Source: an uncultured Phycisphaerales bacterium | GTDB lineage: Bacteria; Planctomycetota; Phycisphaerae; Phycisphaerales; SM1A02 | NCBI GenBank assembly: GCA_905480395.1 | Contig: CAJQQE010000059.1 | Span: forward strand, 1 to 38,642 | Reading direction: 5' to 3' | DNA: 38,642 nucleotides | Shown: piece after piece, positions 1 through 7,727 of the stretch | Layout: each line of letters starts with the position of its first letter | Position numbering within the stretch: the first letter of the stretch is position 1 | Notes under the pieces: generated by a model | What the model saw: the letters and a program-made list of their open reading frames with translations, nothing else | Told to the model about the DNA's origin: nothing | The model's database searches: none | Made by a program: the position numbers and the translations under genes

Positions 1-767
1 ATCTTCGAGACCGCAAGATCGATGATTCCGTCGCCATTGAGATCACGGAAGTCGACCGCGATCGAACGGCCCGGAAGCGGGTAGGTCAGAATGGTCGAGA
101 ACGGACTGGTCCCCATTCCACCGGACGCGTAGATCAGCCCGATGTCCTCACCCAGCGGGGGGAGTTCCGAAGACCCGCCGGTGCCGATCGTCAGTCCGCC
201 TGCAAGCGTCGCGGAGCTGTCCACGAACAAACGGACGGATGAAGGTCCCTTCGGGACGTAGGCGTCCAACTCGATCGAAAGGGTCGCGGAATGTCTCAGA
301 TGGAGGAAGCCCGAGGATGCGTAGGCCTCTTCCGAAAAGGAGAGCAGGCTTGCGAAACCCGACTTGCCGACATCGATCTGGTTGAAGGCAGCGGAGGATC
401 GCGTGAGTTCGAGACGGAGGCTGCCCGGCCTCAAAGCAGAGTTCGATGGATACCCGCCGATCTCGGTGAGCTCTTCCACCTGAAAGAACGGACTTCGACC
501 GGAGACGGACACGGTGACGTCGTTCCGGCCCACGATCAGCTCGCGGACATTCACGGTGTTGGCGATGATTCTCAGCGGAGGACTCGCGAGATCGAACAGC
601 GCTCGATCGAAAATCGATGGCACTGATTGCGTCGACCAGTTGGCCGGATCTTCGAACTGGCCGCCCGCAGGGTTGATCCACTCGAAGGTCTGCTTCTGTG
701 CGAAGGCCGGTCCTGCGAGCAGGCCGGCAAAGAGAGTGGCGTGCAGGATATGTTTCTGGATCGTCAT
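1..767 (-). CDS. secreted FG-GAP/EF-hand-like protein, 5' part only (runs off the left edge)
   Basis: The frame is open from an ATG at 767 down to base 1, giving 255 codons with no stop, so the C-terminus lies outside the window. The start is supported by a GGGAG just upstream on the minus strand and by a clear signal peptide: basic start (MTIQKH), hydrophobic core, and AFA-Q cleavage near residue 23. The mature part begins with a WINPAGGQFEDPANWS motif followed by a 'VPSIFDRALF' stretch, the pattern seen at the start of secreted beta-helix/autotransporter-like modules (W..P..W......P...D.A.F). It is then beta-rich and Ser/Thr-rich. The visible end, DLNGDGIIDLAVS, is a calcium-binding FG-GAP or EF-hand-like loop. 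It is probably an exported surface protein. The specific function is unknown. Confidence 0.75.
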   Translation of the reverse strand, partial: MTIQKHILHATLFAGLLAGPAFAQKQTFEWINPAGGQFEDPANWSTQSVPSIFDRALFDLASPPLRIIANTVNVRELIVGRNDVTVSVSGRSPFFQVEELTEIGGYPSNSALRPGSLRLELTRSSAAFNQIDVGKSGFASLLSFSEEAYASSGFLHLRHSATLSIELDAYVPKGPSSVRLFVDSSATLAGGLTIGTGGSSELPPLGEDIGLIYASGGMGTSPFSTILTYPLPGRSIAVDFRDLNGDGIIDLAVSK

Positions 768-1058
768 CTGGAGTTCTCCCAAGAAGGCAAGTCCACAAGA
801 GACTCATGCACTTGGTTTCATTTTGACCGATGCGGATTCTCAACTCAATCAAAGAGCAGACAGTTTCTGAATTCCCTTTGGGGCCAAGGTGGCGGTTTTT
901 GACGGTTCCTGCCCGAAACGTGACTTCCGGCACGTCTATCCGTAGCGGGAAGAGGCCTTCGTGTGACACCTGGGGGCCATGATTCTCTTGAGGTGAGGTA
1001 CCTGAGCGTCATTCCCGAGGCTGGGGGGCATCCAGGGGCGAAGAAAATACATGGACGA

Positions 1059-1086
1059 AAAAAATACCCCCGGCCGGAGCCGGGGG
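1059..1086 (-). terminator. Rho-independent terminator-like hairpin, minus-strand orientation
   Basis: CCCCCGGC (1067-1074) pairs perfectly with GCCGGGGG (1079-1086) around the tetraloop CGGA. On the minus strand the hairpin is followed by TA and a run of seven T (about 1058-1065 on the plus strand are A-rich). It would stop minus-strand transcription before the secreted gene that starts at 767, yet no minus-strand gene lies upstream of it. It may be a leader attenuator, the end of a small RNA, or a barrier to antisense transcription. Confidence 0.6.
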
Positions 1087-1357
1087 CGGAGGGAGGGAAA
1101 AGGGCTTGTTGAAGCCGAATCAGACCGGAAGGGAATCCAGTTCGATCCGGAGGAGTCAGCGACTCAGGGAACCTGAGACCTAAAATCCATGGCTTTGGAA
1201 GATTCCCGATTCAAAGAAAGGGGCATCCCATCACCTTGGCTCCTTACCGATGCCGAGCATCACTGATCTGAATATCGCACGTGGGAGGTGAAATGCAAGA
1301 AAAAGGTCGTCGGAAACCGCTTTTTTTCGGTCTTGATGACATGACCAGCCGAGATCA

Positions 1358-1376
1358 GGCCGATTCTGAATCGGCC
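1358..1376. repeat. perfect 9-bp-arm inverted repeat upstream of the DUF1573 gene
   Basis: GGCCGATTC, a single central T, then GAATCGGCC. The centre lies about 95 bp before the ATG at 1462. The one-base spacer suits a dimeric repressor or activator operator better than an RNA hairpin, but neither role is shown. Confidence 0.5.
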
Positions 1377-1461
1377 GCGCGTTTGGGTGGGACCCCAGAG
1401 AGGCCTCGCCGCGCGGTGCGGTGCTACAATTTGAGGTTCGGTTTTCCACTAGGAGCACGTC

Positions 1462-2730
1462 ATGTCCGGACAGAATCACCATCGTTCCGCCGCCTGTTGT
1501 AGGCGATTATTCCGTCAAGGGACCTCCTTGGCGGTCGCCACATGGCTTTCGGTCGCCATCGGATGTGATCGCCCTGAAGCACCGGTTTCCGAAACGCCGG
1601 GGGCGGCTCAGGAGACGGTCCAGACGAAAAAGCCGGCTCGCGATTCGGGCGCTCAAATCCCCACCGCGAGGACCATTGCGGATCTTCCCATTGGCTCCGC
1701 CGTGGCCTTGACGGACAAGCCACCGGTCGAGGTGGTTCCGCCGTTTCTCGACTTCGGTTTCATCTCTCCCAACGAAGATGCCAGCGGTTCGGTCAAGATC
1801 ATCAATCGAGGCACCGAACCGTTGATGATTCTGGCCGCTGAACCTTCCTGCAAGTGCACGACATTGAACGACCTCTCCGGCACCGTGATTCCGCCCGGGG
1901 GGAGCATCGATCTGGAAGCGAAACTCGATGGGGCATCAAACACCGGACCAAAGACCGCGTCGATCAAGGTTCTATTCGATGGATATTCGGTGGTTCAGGT
2001 GGTCGACCTGAAGGCCGAAATCGCCCTCCCGATCCGGGCCATTCCGCCTTATATCAATGCGGTTCGGAATCAGAATCGGCAGGGGAGGATCGTGGTTGAA
2101 GCGATCGACGGCGAACCGTTCTCGGTTTGCTCGATCCATGGTCTCGCGCCGACCTTCCTCGGATTTGATCCAGCCACCGACACCCCAAGAAGCCAGTACA
2201 TCGTCACCTACGATCTCGACACGATGCCCACGCCCTTTCCGCGTTACCTCGTGATCGAAACCGATCGGCCAGACACGCCGATGGTCGACGTCTATCTCCG
2301 ACATGAAACAACCCTTCCCAAACCGAACCGCAATCTGCGGATGGCCGGTGGGTTCCGGTTTCCATTGGGGTTGATCAAGCAAGGTGGATATGCCGACTTC
2401 GAAGTCTCATTCGATACGGTCTCCCAGCCGATCGCCACGGTGATCAGTGAGAGCTCCGACTGTCGAGCAGAACTGTTGGGAACTCGAACGGAAGAGACAG
2501 AGAAGGGGCTTCTCACGATCGTGATGATCCGCGTGACACCAGCATCGGACTATGAGGGTGTTCTGTATGCACCGCTTTCCGCGATGACCTCTGGTGGTGA
2601 GATCGCGGCGTTCAACGTCTTCGGCATCGTCTCTCCCGACGGTGAACCATGCGTGGGGCCGACGATCGAGCCTGTTTCACCTGTTTCACCTGCAAAGTCG
2701 GGCGACGCAACCGTCAAGCCGGCTGGTTGA
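1462..2730 (+). CDS. DUF1573-domain lipoprotein
   Basis: 422 aa. The N-terminus is basic, then hydrophobic (about 20-34), ending in VAIGC with Cys35 as the probable lipidation site, followed by an acidic/proline linker. Residues about 88-175 match the DUF1573 signature: 'PFLDFGFISPNEDASGS...INRGTEPLMI....PSCKCTT', i.e. the start of an Ig-like beta sandwich with the characteristic S-C-x-C-T-T turn. The later two thirds are beta-rich and contain further Cys-containing segments that may be diverged copies of the same fold. AGGAG at 1451-1455 sits 6 nt before the ATG and fixes the start. DUF1573 proteins are common envelope proteins in Bacteroidota and Planctomycetota and have no established biochemical role. 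The gene converges on the TauE/SafE gene through a shared hairpin. Confidence 0.85.
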   Translation: MSGQNHHRSAACCRRLFRQGTSLAVATWLSVAIGCDRPEAPVSETPGAAQETVQTKKPARDSGAQIPTARTIADLPIGSAVALTDKPPVEVVPPFLDFGFISPNEDASGSVKIINRGTEPLMILAAEPSCKCTTLNDLSGTVIPPGGSIDLEAKLDGASNTGPKTASIKVLFDGYSVVQVVDLKAEIALPIRAIPPYINAVRNQNRQGRIVVEAIDGEPFSVCSIHGLAPTFLGFDPATDTPRSQYIVTYDLDTMPTPFPRYLVIETDRPDTPMVDVYLRHETTLPKPNRNLRMAGGFRFPLGLIKQGGYADFEVSFDTVSQPIATVISESSDCRAELLGTRTEETEKGLLTIVMIRVTPASDYEGVLYAPLSAMTSGGEIAAFNVFGIVSPDGEPCVGPTIEPVSPVSPAKSGDATVKPAG

Positions 2731-2766
2731 CATCACGGTCCGTTTACGAAAACTCCATGGCATTCC

Positions 2767-2798
2767 AGGGCCGTTCGCATGGCAGTGCGATCGGCCCT
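2767..2798. terminator. bidirectional hairpin between convergent genes
   Basis: AGGGCCG (2767-2773) pairs with CGGCCCT (2792-2798). After a T-T mismatch, TCGCA (2775-2779) pairs with TGCGA (2786-2790) around loop TGGCAG. It lies 37 bp after the lipoprotein stop and about 50 bp before the 3' end of the convergent exporter gene. The T tract is weak (GTTCATT), so this is a probable, not certain, terminator. Confidence 0.55.
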
Positions 2799-2849
2799 GT
2801 TCATTCGAAACTGACCACCTGGTCGTTGAACCGAAGAGCGGCACTCAAC

Positions 2850-3719
2850 TCACATCGCAAGCGGATCCAGCATGCGGAATCCGGCGACGAGGAGCAAGGT
2901 GATGAAACAGAGACGGATCGTCATGAGCGGAAGTTGATGGACCAGTCTGGCCCCGATCCAACTTCCGAGAATCGCGGTTGGCACAATCGCCAACGCGATT
3001 CCGATCGACTGGGTCGCAGAGAGCGAAGCACCGTCGGGACCTGAGAGCTCGCTCAAGCTGAGATTCTTGTAGATGGCTCCGATGACCGCCATCGGAACGG
3101 TGACCGCAGCGGCAATCGCGATCGAGTTTCGAAGCGGGAGTCTCGCGGCGAAGCGAAGTCCGGGGACTGCGATCGTCCCACCTCCGATACCAAGCAATCC
3201 GCCCATGAATCCCATCACGCTGCCAATGCCGGTGAGCATCGCGAGCGACGTCCTGGGCGGGCCGGCGTCGCCTTCGGCGGCCGTCGAATTGCTCAGGGTT
3301 GCTTGTCGTCGCAACTTTTTGTTCCGCCATATGCGGAAGGTTTCGGTTGCGGCAAGGAGCAAGAGTAGTCCCCCAAAGAGGCGCTCGAGGATGGTTGCGT
3401 CGAGTCGATTGCTGACCCCGACCCCCAACAGAACGAAGAGGACCGCTGCCGGAACGATTCTCCGGACGAGGCGAAAGTCGATGGCGCCGGCGCGGTAGTG
3501 GGTCAGCGTTGCAGTTCCTGAAACGAAGACGTTCAGAATCATGGCCGCGGCCTGATAAATCTGCTGGTCCGGCGCGATGATGAGCGAGGCCGCCGGGATG
3601 AAGACCGTCGATCCGCCGATTCCCAGGAGCCCACCGATGAGGCCGGCGATCAGTCCGATGCCAGCGAAGGTTGCCATTTCAAGAAGGGCCATGGCAGGAG
3701 TGTACGCCGACTGGTGCAT
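2850..3719 (-). CDS. TauE/SafE-family sulfite/organosulfonate exporter-like membrane protein
   Basis: 289 aa from the first Met; a second Met at residue 10 (MALLEMATF, base 3692) is an equally good start because neither has a clear Shine-Dalgarno sequence. The protein has about eight hydrophobic segments in two halves. Each half opens with a Gly-rich motif: 'GLIGGLLGIGGSTVFIPA' near residues 24-42 and 'GFMGGLLGIGGGTIAVPG' near 165-190. This duplicated G-G-L-L-G-I-G-G signature is diagnostic of the TauE/SafE (DUF81) family, inner-membrane exporters of sulfite, sulfoacetate and related anions. Length is normal for the family. No sulfur-metabolism genes are adjacent, so the substrate cannot be assigned. 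Confidence 0.88.
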   Translation of the reverse strand: MHQSAYTPAMALLEMATFAGIGLIAGLIGGLLGIGGSTVFIPAASLIIAPDQQIYQAAAMILNVFVSGTATLTHYRAGAIDFRLVRRIVPAAVLFVLLGVGVSNRLDATILERLFGGLLLLLAATETFRIWRNKKLRRQATLSNSTAAEGDAGPPRTSLAMLTGIGSVMGFMGGLLGIGGGTIAVPGLRFAARLPLRNSIAIAAAVTVPMAVIGAIYKNLSLSELSGPDGASLSATQSIGIALAIVPTAILGSWIGARLVHQLPLMTIRLCFITLLLVAGFRMLDPLAM

Positions 3720-3893
3720 CGGGTTGTAACGATCACGCGGGGTAGTAGGTCCTGAAAGCGAAAGAGATTGCCAATCGCGCGAGATGCGATTGCTCTACCT
3801 CGAACATCAGACAGTCTGAAGGGTCACGAAGCGCTCGGATCATCCGGGCGCGATTCACCCCGCTGCTGGCGGCAACGTCGCGAGAACTCGAAC

Positions 3894-4406
3894 ATGCGAA
3901 GATCCGGGTCAATCACGACGTTTCTAGGCGCTGTTCTGGTGATGGCCACATCGCTGCTCCGCGGGGGTGGAGTCAAGACCATCGACGCGGCGAACATCAT
4001 CCCATTGGCGAATACATCGTTGACGCCCCGGTTTCACAACGGTCGGCCAATCATTCCGGTCAAGTCACTCCGAATGCGGGTGACCGCGTACAGCCCCGAC
4101 TATCGATCTTGTGGCGATCAGGCCGATGGGATCACCGCGAGTGGCTACTCAGTTCAAACCAATGGTGGCCGACTCGTCGCCGCGGATCGTCGGATGTTCA
4201 AGTTCGGCGAACTGGTTTCGATTCCAGGCTATGCCGCCGAGCATGTCGTTCCGGTTCTTGATCGCGGTGGCGCCATCAAGGGAAATCGAATCGATGTGTT
4301 GTACCCGACGCACGAGCGAGCCATGATCTGGGGAGTCAAGCAACTCGTGGTCACCGTCTGGGCCTATGCGGACGGGCAACCGATCGGTTTTAAGCGGCCT
4401 CGCTGA
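3894..4406 (+). CDS. 3D-domain (RlpA-like/MltA-C-type) exported protein
   Basis: 170 aa from the ATG at 3894. The frame is open upstream to 3768, but the 42 extra residues are low-complexity and precede a good signal peptide (MRRSGSITTFLGAVLVMATSLL), so the internal Met is preferred. Residues about 66-160 carry the 3D domain: 'VTAYSPDYRSCG', 'ITASGY', 'VAADRRMFKFGELVSIPGY', 'VPVLDRGGAIKGNRIDVLYPTH..A..WG'. The conserved Asp residues of this double-psi beta-barrel, found in MltA, YabE and Rpf-like peptidoglycan enzymes, are present in AADRR, VLDRGG and NRIDVL. It is probably periplasmic and acts on peptidoglycan. The downstream ComM gene starts about 55 nt after the stop. Confidence 0.85.
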   Translation: MRRSGSITTFLGAVLVMATSLLRGGGVKTIDAANIIPLANTSLTPRFHNGRPIIPVKSLRMRVTAYSPDYRSCGDQADGITASGYSVQTNGGRLVAADRRMFKFGELVSIPGYAAEHVVPVLDRGGAIKGNRIDVLYPTHERAMIWGVKQLVVTVWAYADGQPIGFKRPR

Positions 4407-4461
4407 TTGGTTGTGTAACGCGGGTAATGCGAAAGGCCGGCGTTTCCGCCCGATTCGCGGA

Positions 4462-6006
4462 ATGGCCCGCGGCGTCGCCTACCGTCGAGGCGTGATCAGT
4501 CGAGTATCTAGTTTCGTCCTTCAAGGCGGCCGCGCCGAGCTCTGTCGCATCGAAGTAGACCTTTCGGGGCAGGGACTTCCGACGATGGGGATCGTGGGTT
4601 TGCCTGATGCTGCCGTGCGAGAATCGGCGGAGCGGGTTCGAACCGCCATCCGCAATGCCGGATTTACGTGGCCCCGATCCCGACTGACCGTCAACCTGGC
4701 TCCCGCGGATCTTCGGAAAGAAGGGCCGGTGTACGACTTGCCGATCGCGGCAGGTGTGCTCGCATGTTCCGGACGGCTCAGATCGGAGGTTGATGGGGGG
4801 CGGCGACTCGAGGCGTGGCCGATGGCTGGTGAACTCGCGCTCGATGGTTCTGTTAGGCCGGTCAAGGGGATCGTGGCGCTCGCGGAGTTGGCGGCGCGGA
4901 CCGGTGCAGAAGGATTGGTCGTCGCGGCCGCGTCGGTCGAGGAGGTTCGACTGGTTTCGGATCTTCCGGTCATCGGCATCGAGCATCTCCAAGATCTCGC
5001 AAGGTTTCTTGACGGGGAGGAACCGGCGTTGACGTTCCAACCAGAAACGGAACTGCCTGCGCCAGTGGTCGCGCCCCCAATCACGGTGGATCTCGCCGAG
5101 GTACGGGGGCAATCCAATGCCAAGCGTGCGATCGAGATCGCGGCGGTGGGTCGCCACAATGTGCTATTGATCGGTCCGCCGGGTTGCGGCAAGACCCTGT
5201 TGGCACGAGCGCTGGCGGATCTACTACCCCCGCTCGATCGGGCCGAGGCAATCGAGTATCAGACGATCCGTGCCGCCGCGGGGTTGCCCTTTGAGTTGGA
5301 CCGTTTTCACCGGCCGCCGTTTCGATCACCCCATCACACCTGCAGTCCGGCGGCGTTGGTGGGTGGTGGTTCAACGCCGCGTCCGGGCGAAGTGAGTCTC
5401 GCCCACCATGGCGTCCTGATGTTGGATGAGCTTCCAGAATTCTCGAAGGCATCCATCGATGCGCTTCGGGAGCCTCTCGAAGACGGGGTAGTGACGGTTT
5501 CCCGGGTCGCGGGTTCTACCCGTTTTCCCGCTCGCTCCATCGTGATCGGGGCGATGAACGTCACCAGAGACGGGGGGAACGTGTCTGAATATGCCGGCGC
5601 CGCGGCGCGTCGATATCTCGGTCGCATTGGTCGGCCGATTCTCGATCGATTCGATCTTCACGTTCCGATGACGCCATTGCCGATCCGCCGGTTTCTTGAA
5701 GGCCCAGACGGCGCGACGACCATCGTCGTGCGGGAGCGAGTTCGTCTCGCCCGGGAATTCGGCGCCTTGCGGGGGTTGGGTCCTAACGCGAGTCTCGCGG
5801 GAACGACGTTGGAGGAGGCTTGCGGAATGTCGCAGGCGGTCCTTGGAAATCTCGTCTCGATGGTCGAGGATTTAGGACTGAGTGCTCGCGCGTTTGATCG
5901 AATCAGACGGCTCGCTCGATCCATCGCAGATCTCGATGAAGCCGTGGTCATTCATTCTCATCATCTGGTTGAAGCGGTGTCGTTTCGAATATTGGATCGA
6001 GACTGA
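4462..6006 (+). CDS. comM: ComM/YifB-family magnesium-chelatase-like AAA+ ATPase
   Basis: 514 aa from the ATG at 4462. The frame is open to 4366 but family proteins begin at the segment here reading VISRVSSFVLQGG, so the true start is 4462 or the GTG at 4492. Domain order: N-terminal ChlI-like domain (about 12-130; 'GIVGLPDAAVRESAERVRTAI', 'VNLAPADLRKEGPVYDLPIA'); AAA+ core with Walker A GPPGCGKT (about 238-245) and Walker B VLMLDELPEF; C-terminal Mg-chelatase domain with 'LSARAFDRIRRLARSIADL'. In Vibrio ComM is a hexameric branch-migration helicase that helps integrate single-stranded DNA during natural transformation; that role is family knowledge and is not shown here. Length is normal. 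No competence genes are adjacent, although a pilM-like gene lies at the right end of the window. Confidence 0.9.
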   Translation: MARGVAYRRGVISRVSSFVLQGGRAELCRIEVDLSGQGLPTMGIVGLPDAAVRESAERVRTAIRNAGFTWPRSRLTVNLAPADLRKEGPVYDLPIAAGVLACSGRLRSEVDGGRRLEAWPMAGELALDGSVRPVKGIVALAELAARTGAEGLVVAAASVEEVRLVSDLPVIGIEHLQDLARFLDGEEPALTFQPETELPAPVVAPPITVDLAEVRGQSNAKRAIEIAAVGRHNVLLIGPPGCGKTLLARALADLLPPLDRAEAIEYQTIRAAAGLPFELDRFHRPPFRSPHHTCSPAALVGGGSTPRPGEVSLAHHGVLMLDELPEFSKASIDALREPLEDGVVTVSRVAGSTRFPARSIVIGAMNVTRDGGNVSEYAGAAARRYLGRIGRPILDRFDLHVPMTPLPIRRFLEGPDGATTIVVRERVRLAREFGALRGLGPNASLAGTTLEEACGMSQAVLGNLVSMVEDLGLSARAFDRIRRLARSIADLDEAVVIHSHHLVEAVSFRILDRD

Positions 6007-6076
6007 ATACTCCGAAGCGATGGCCGTACGCTCACGACCGACGCTCGGGAAAGGCTGCGCGTATGCTCCTCGTTGC

Positions 6077-7648
6077 ATGACGGGCCATCAATCAACTTCG
6101 CCACCAGATCTTCAATCGCCGATGTCCGGGATCCGTGAGGTGTGGGCACAAGCCTGGCCGACGGTCTTGACCATGACGAGTTACACGGTCATGGGTTTCA
6201 TCGATGCGGTGATGGTTGCTCGGATCGGTCCCTTGGAGGTTGCGGCGCAGGGAAACGGCGGTATCTGGTCGTTCAACCCCATCGCTTTCGTCTTTGGCGT
6301 GCTCACGGTGGTGAATACCTTCGTCGCGCAGAACGTCGGCGCCGGGCATCGAGATCGCACTGCGAAATATGCATGGGCGGGAATCTGGCTCTCGGTCGCC
6401 GCCTGGCTGTTTCTCCTCCTCCCATGGGCGTTTCTCTTGCCGTTCGGGTTTGAGGCGGCGGGACATGAGCCGGAGTTGGTCGAACTCGAGTCAAACTACG
6501 CACAGATCCTCCTGTTCGGAGGTGTGCTTCTGGTCACCGGCAAGGCGATGAGCCACTGGTTCTTCGGATATCAGCGGCCGAGGGTGATCACAATGTCTGC
6601 GATCCTCGCCAACGTCGTCAACATCCTCGCGAATGTGATTCTCATCTTTGGTGAAGCCGGAATCCCCGAGCTGGGCATTCCCGGAATCCCCGGGACGCCT
6701 GCGCTGGGCCTCGCCGGGGCGGCGATTGGAACCGTCATCGGTACGGCGGTCGAAATTCTAGTCCCGTTGGTCGTTTTCCTTGGACCGGGTCTGGCCCGTG
6801 AAGTTGGTAGTCGTGCCAACTGGCGTCCGGACTTCCGCGCTATGCGGGATCTCCTTCGACTCGGCTGGCCGGCGGCCCTGCAGTTCGGGAATGAAATGAT
6901 CTGTTGGGGGATCTTTGTCACGGTCCTCATCGGGCAGTTTGGAACCGATCATCTGACCGCCGCGTGGGCGGTCATCCGCTACATGCATCTGAGTTTCATG
7001 CCGGCGGTCGGATTCTCGGTTGCGACCACATCGCTGGTCGGAAAGTGGATTGGTGCGGGCCGTCCGGATCTGGCAATCAACCGGGCGCGGATCGCCTTGG
7101 GGATCGCCGTTGGATATATGTCCGTGTGTGCCATTGGTTTTCTGATTTTTCGAGGATCGCTGGTGGGGGTCTTTGTCGACGGCGATGTCACCCCGGAATC
7201 GAAAGCCGCCATCCTTTCGATCGGGGCTTCGATGCTGATTTGGGCCGCCGTCTTTCAGACGATGGATGCCGTGGGCATCGTCTATTCCGGGGCTCTGCGA
7301 GGTGCCGGAGATACGGTCTGGCCCGGGGTGGTCACCGCGATTCTCGGCTGGACGCTTCTGGTGGGGCTTGGCGCGGCCGTCGTGGCGGTCTTTCCTGGGA
7401 TCTCATCGATGGGTCCCTGGATCGGCGCGACCGCCTATATCCTCGTGTATGGGGTCGTGATGGGGGTGCGATTCGAGCGAGGGCGGTGGCGGCAGATCAA
7501 ACTGGTCTCGGAAGATTGCCCCGAAATCGCGGTTCACATCCCTCTGGGGCCGGCCGCACCAGCCCTGGATGCCGCCTCTTCCTACCGCGATATGGCCGAT
7601 GATTTGATTGGACAGCCGCCACGGGACACTGACGCTGGGAAACCGTGA
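6077..7648 (+). CDS. MATE-family multidrug/toxic compound exporter
   Basis: 523 aa from the ATG at 6077; the open frame reaches back to 5882 inside comM, and ATG 6122 (MSGIREVWAQAWP) is an alternative start. None has a strong ribosome site. The protein begins with a cytoplasmic helix followed by about twelve hydrophobic segments in two homologous halves, as in Na+- or H+-coupled MATE transporters. Family-like features include 'AWPTVLTMTSYTVMGFIDAVMVARIGPLEVAAQGNGG', 'NTFVAQNVGAGHRDRTAKYAW' in the first half and 'RLGWPAALQFGNE' opening the second. A Gly/Pro-rich insert of short GIPG repeats lies in a loop near residue 200. The last ~50 residues are a hydrophilic tail. The gene follows comM by 70 nt. 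Confidence 0.88.
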   Translation: MTGHQSTSPPDLQSPMSGIREVWAQAWPTVLTMTSYTVMGFIDAVMVARIGPLEVAAQGNGGIWSFNPIAFVFGVLTVVNTFVAQNVGAGHRDRTAKYAWAGIWLSVAAWLFLLLPWAFLLPFGFEAAGHEPELVELESNYAQILLFGGVLLVTGKAMSHWFFGYQRPRVITMSAILANVVNILANVILIFGEAGIPELGIPGIPGTPALGLAGAAIGTVIGTAVEILVPLVVFLGPGLAREVGSRANWRPDFRAMRDLLRLGWPAALQFGNEMICWGIFVTVLIGQFGTDHLTAAWAVIRYMHLSFMPAVGFSVATTSLVGKWIGAGRPDLAINRARIALGIAVGYMSVCAIGFLIFRGSLVGVFVDGDVTPESKAAILSIGASMLIWAAVFQTMDAVGIVYSGALRGAGDTVWPGVVTAILGWTLLVGLGAAVVAVFPGISSMGPWIGATAYILVYGVVMGVRFERGRWRQIKLVSEDCPEIAVHIPLGPAAPALDAASSYRDMADDLIGQPPRDTDAGKP

Positions 7649-7727
7649 GGTTGAGCGGAATCCGCGGGGCGAGTAGAATACTGGACTCGCGTCTCGCGAG
7701 ACCTTTTTTCCCCGGAGATTCCAGATC

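Larger units (their letters stand above)
768..1461. other. 694-bp intergenic region between divergent genes
   Basis: No convincing gene lies here; the short reading frames lack signal peptides, domains and ribosome sites. It separates the minus-strand secreted protein from the plus-strand DUF1573 lipoprotein, so promoters for both should lie inside. It holds a terminator-like hairpin oriented to the minus strand (1067-1086) and a perfect 9-bp-arm palindrome (1358-1376), both listed separately. Confidence 0.6.

Noticed and set aside
148-969. 273-codon minus-strand frame at the left edge
   Set aside because: The frame starting at 767 has a signal peptide, ribosome site and recognisable secreted-protein motifs, while this one is a shadow of it in another frame.
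1231-1482. 83-codon minus-strand frame that could have fed the orphan terminator at 1059-1086
   Set aside because: It begins inside the DUF1573 gene, has no ribosome site or domain, so it does not explain the terminator.
4366-4461. N-terminal extension of ComM overlapping the 3D-domain gene
   Set aside because: The extra residues do not match the conserved family start, and the 41-bp overlap is unnecessary given starts at 4462 or 4492.
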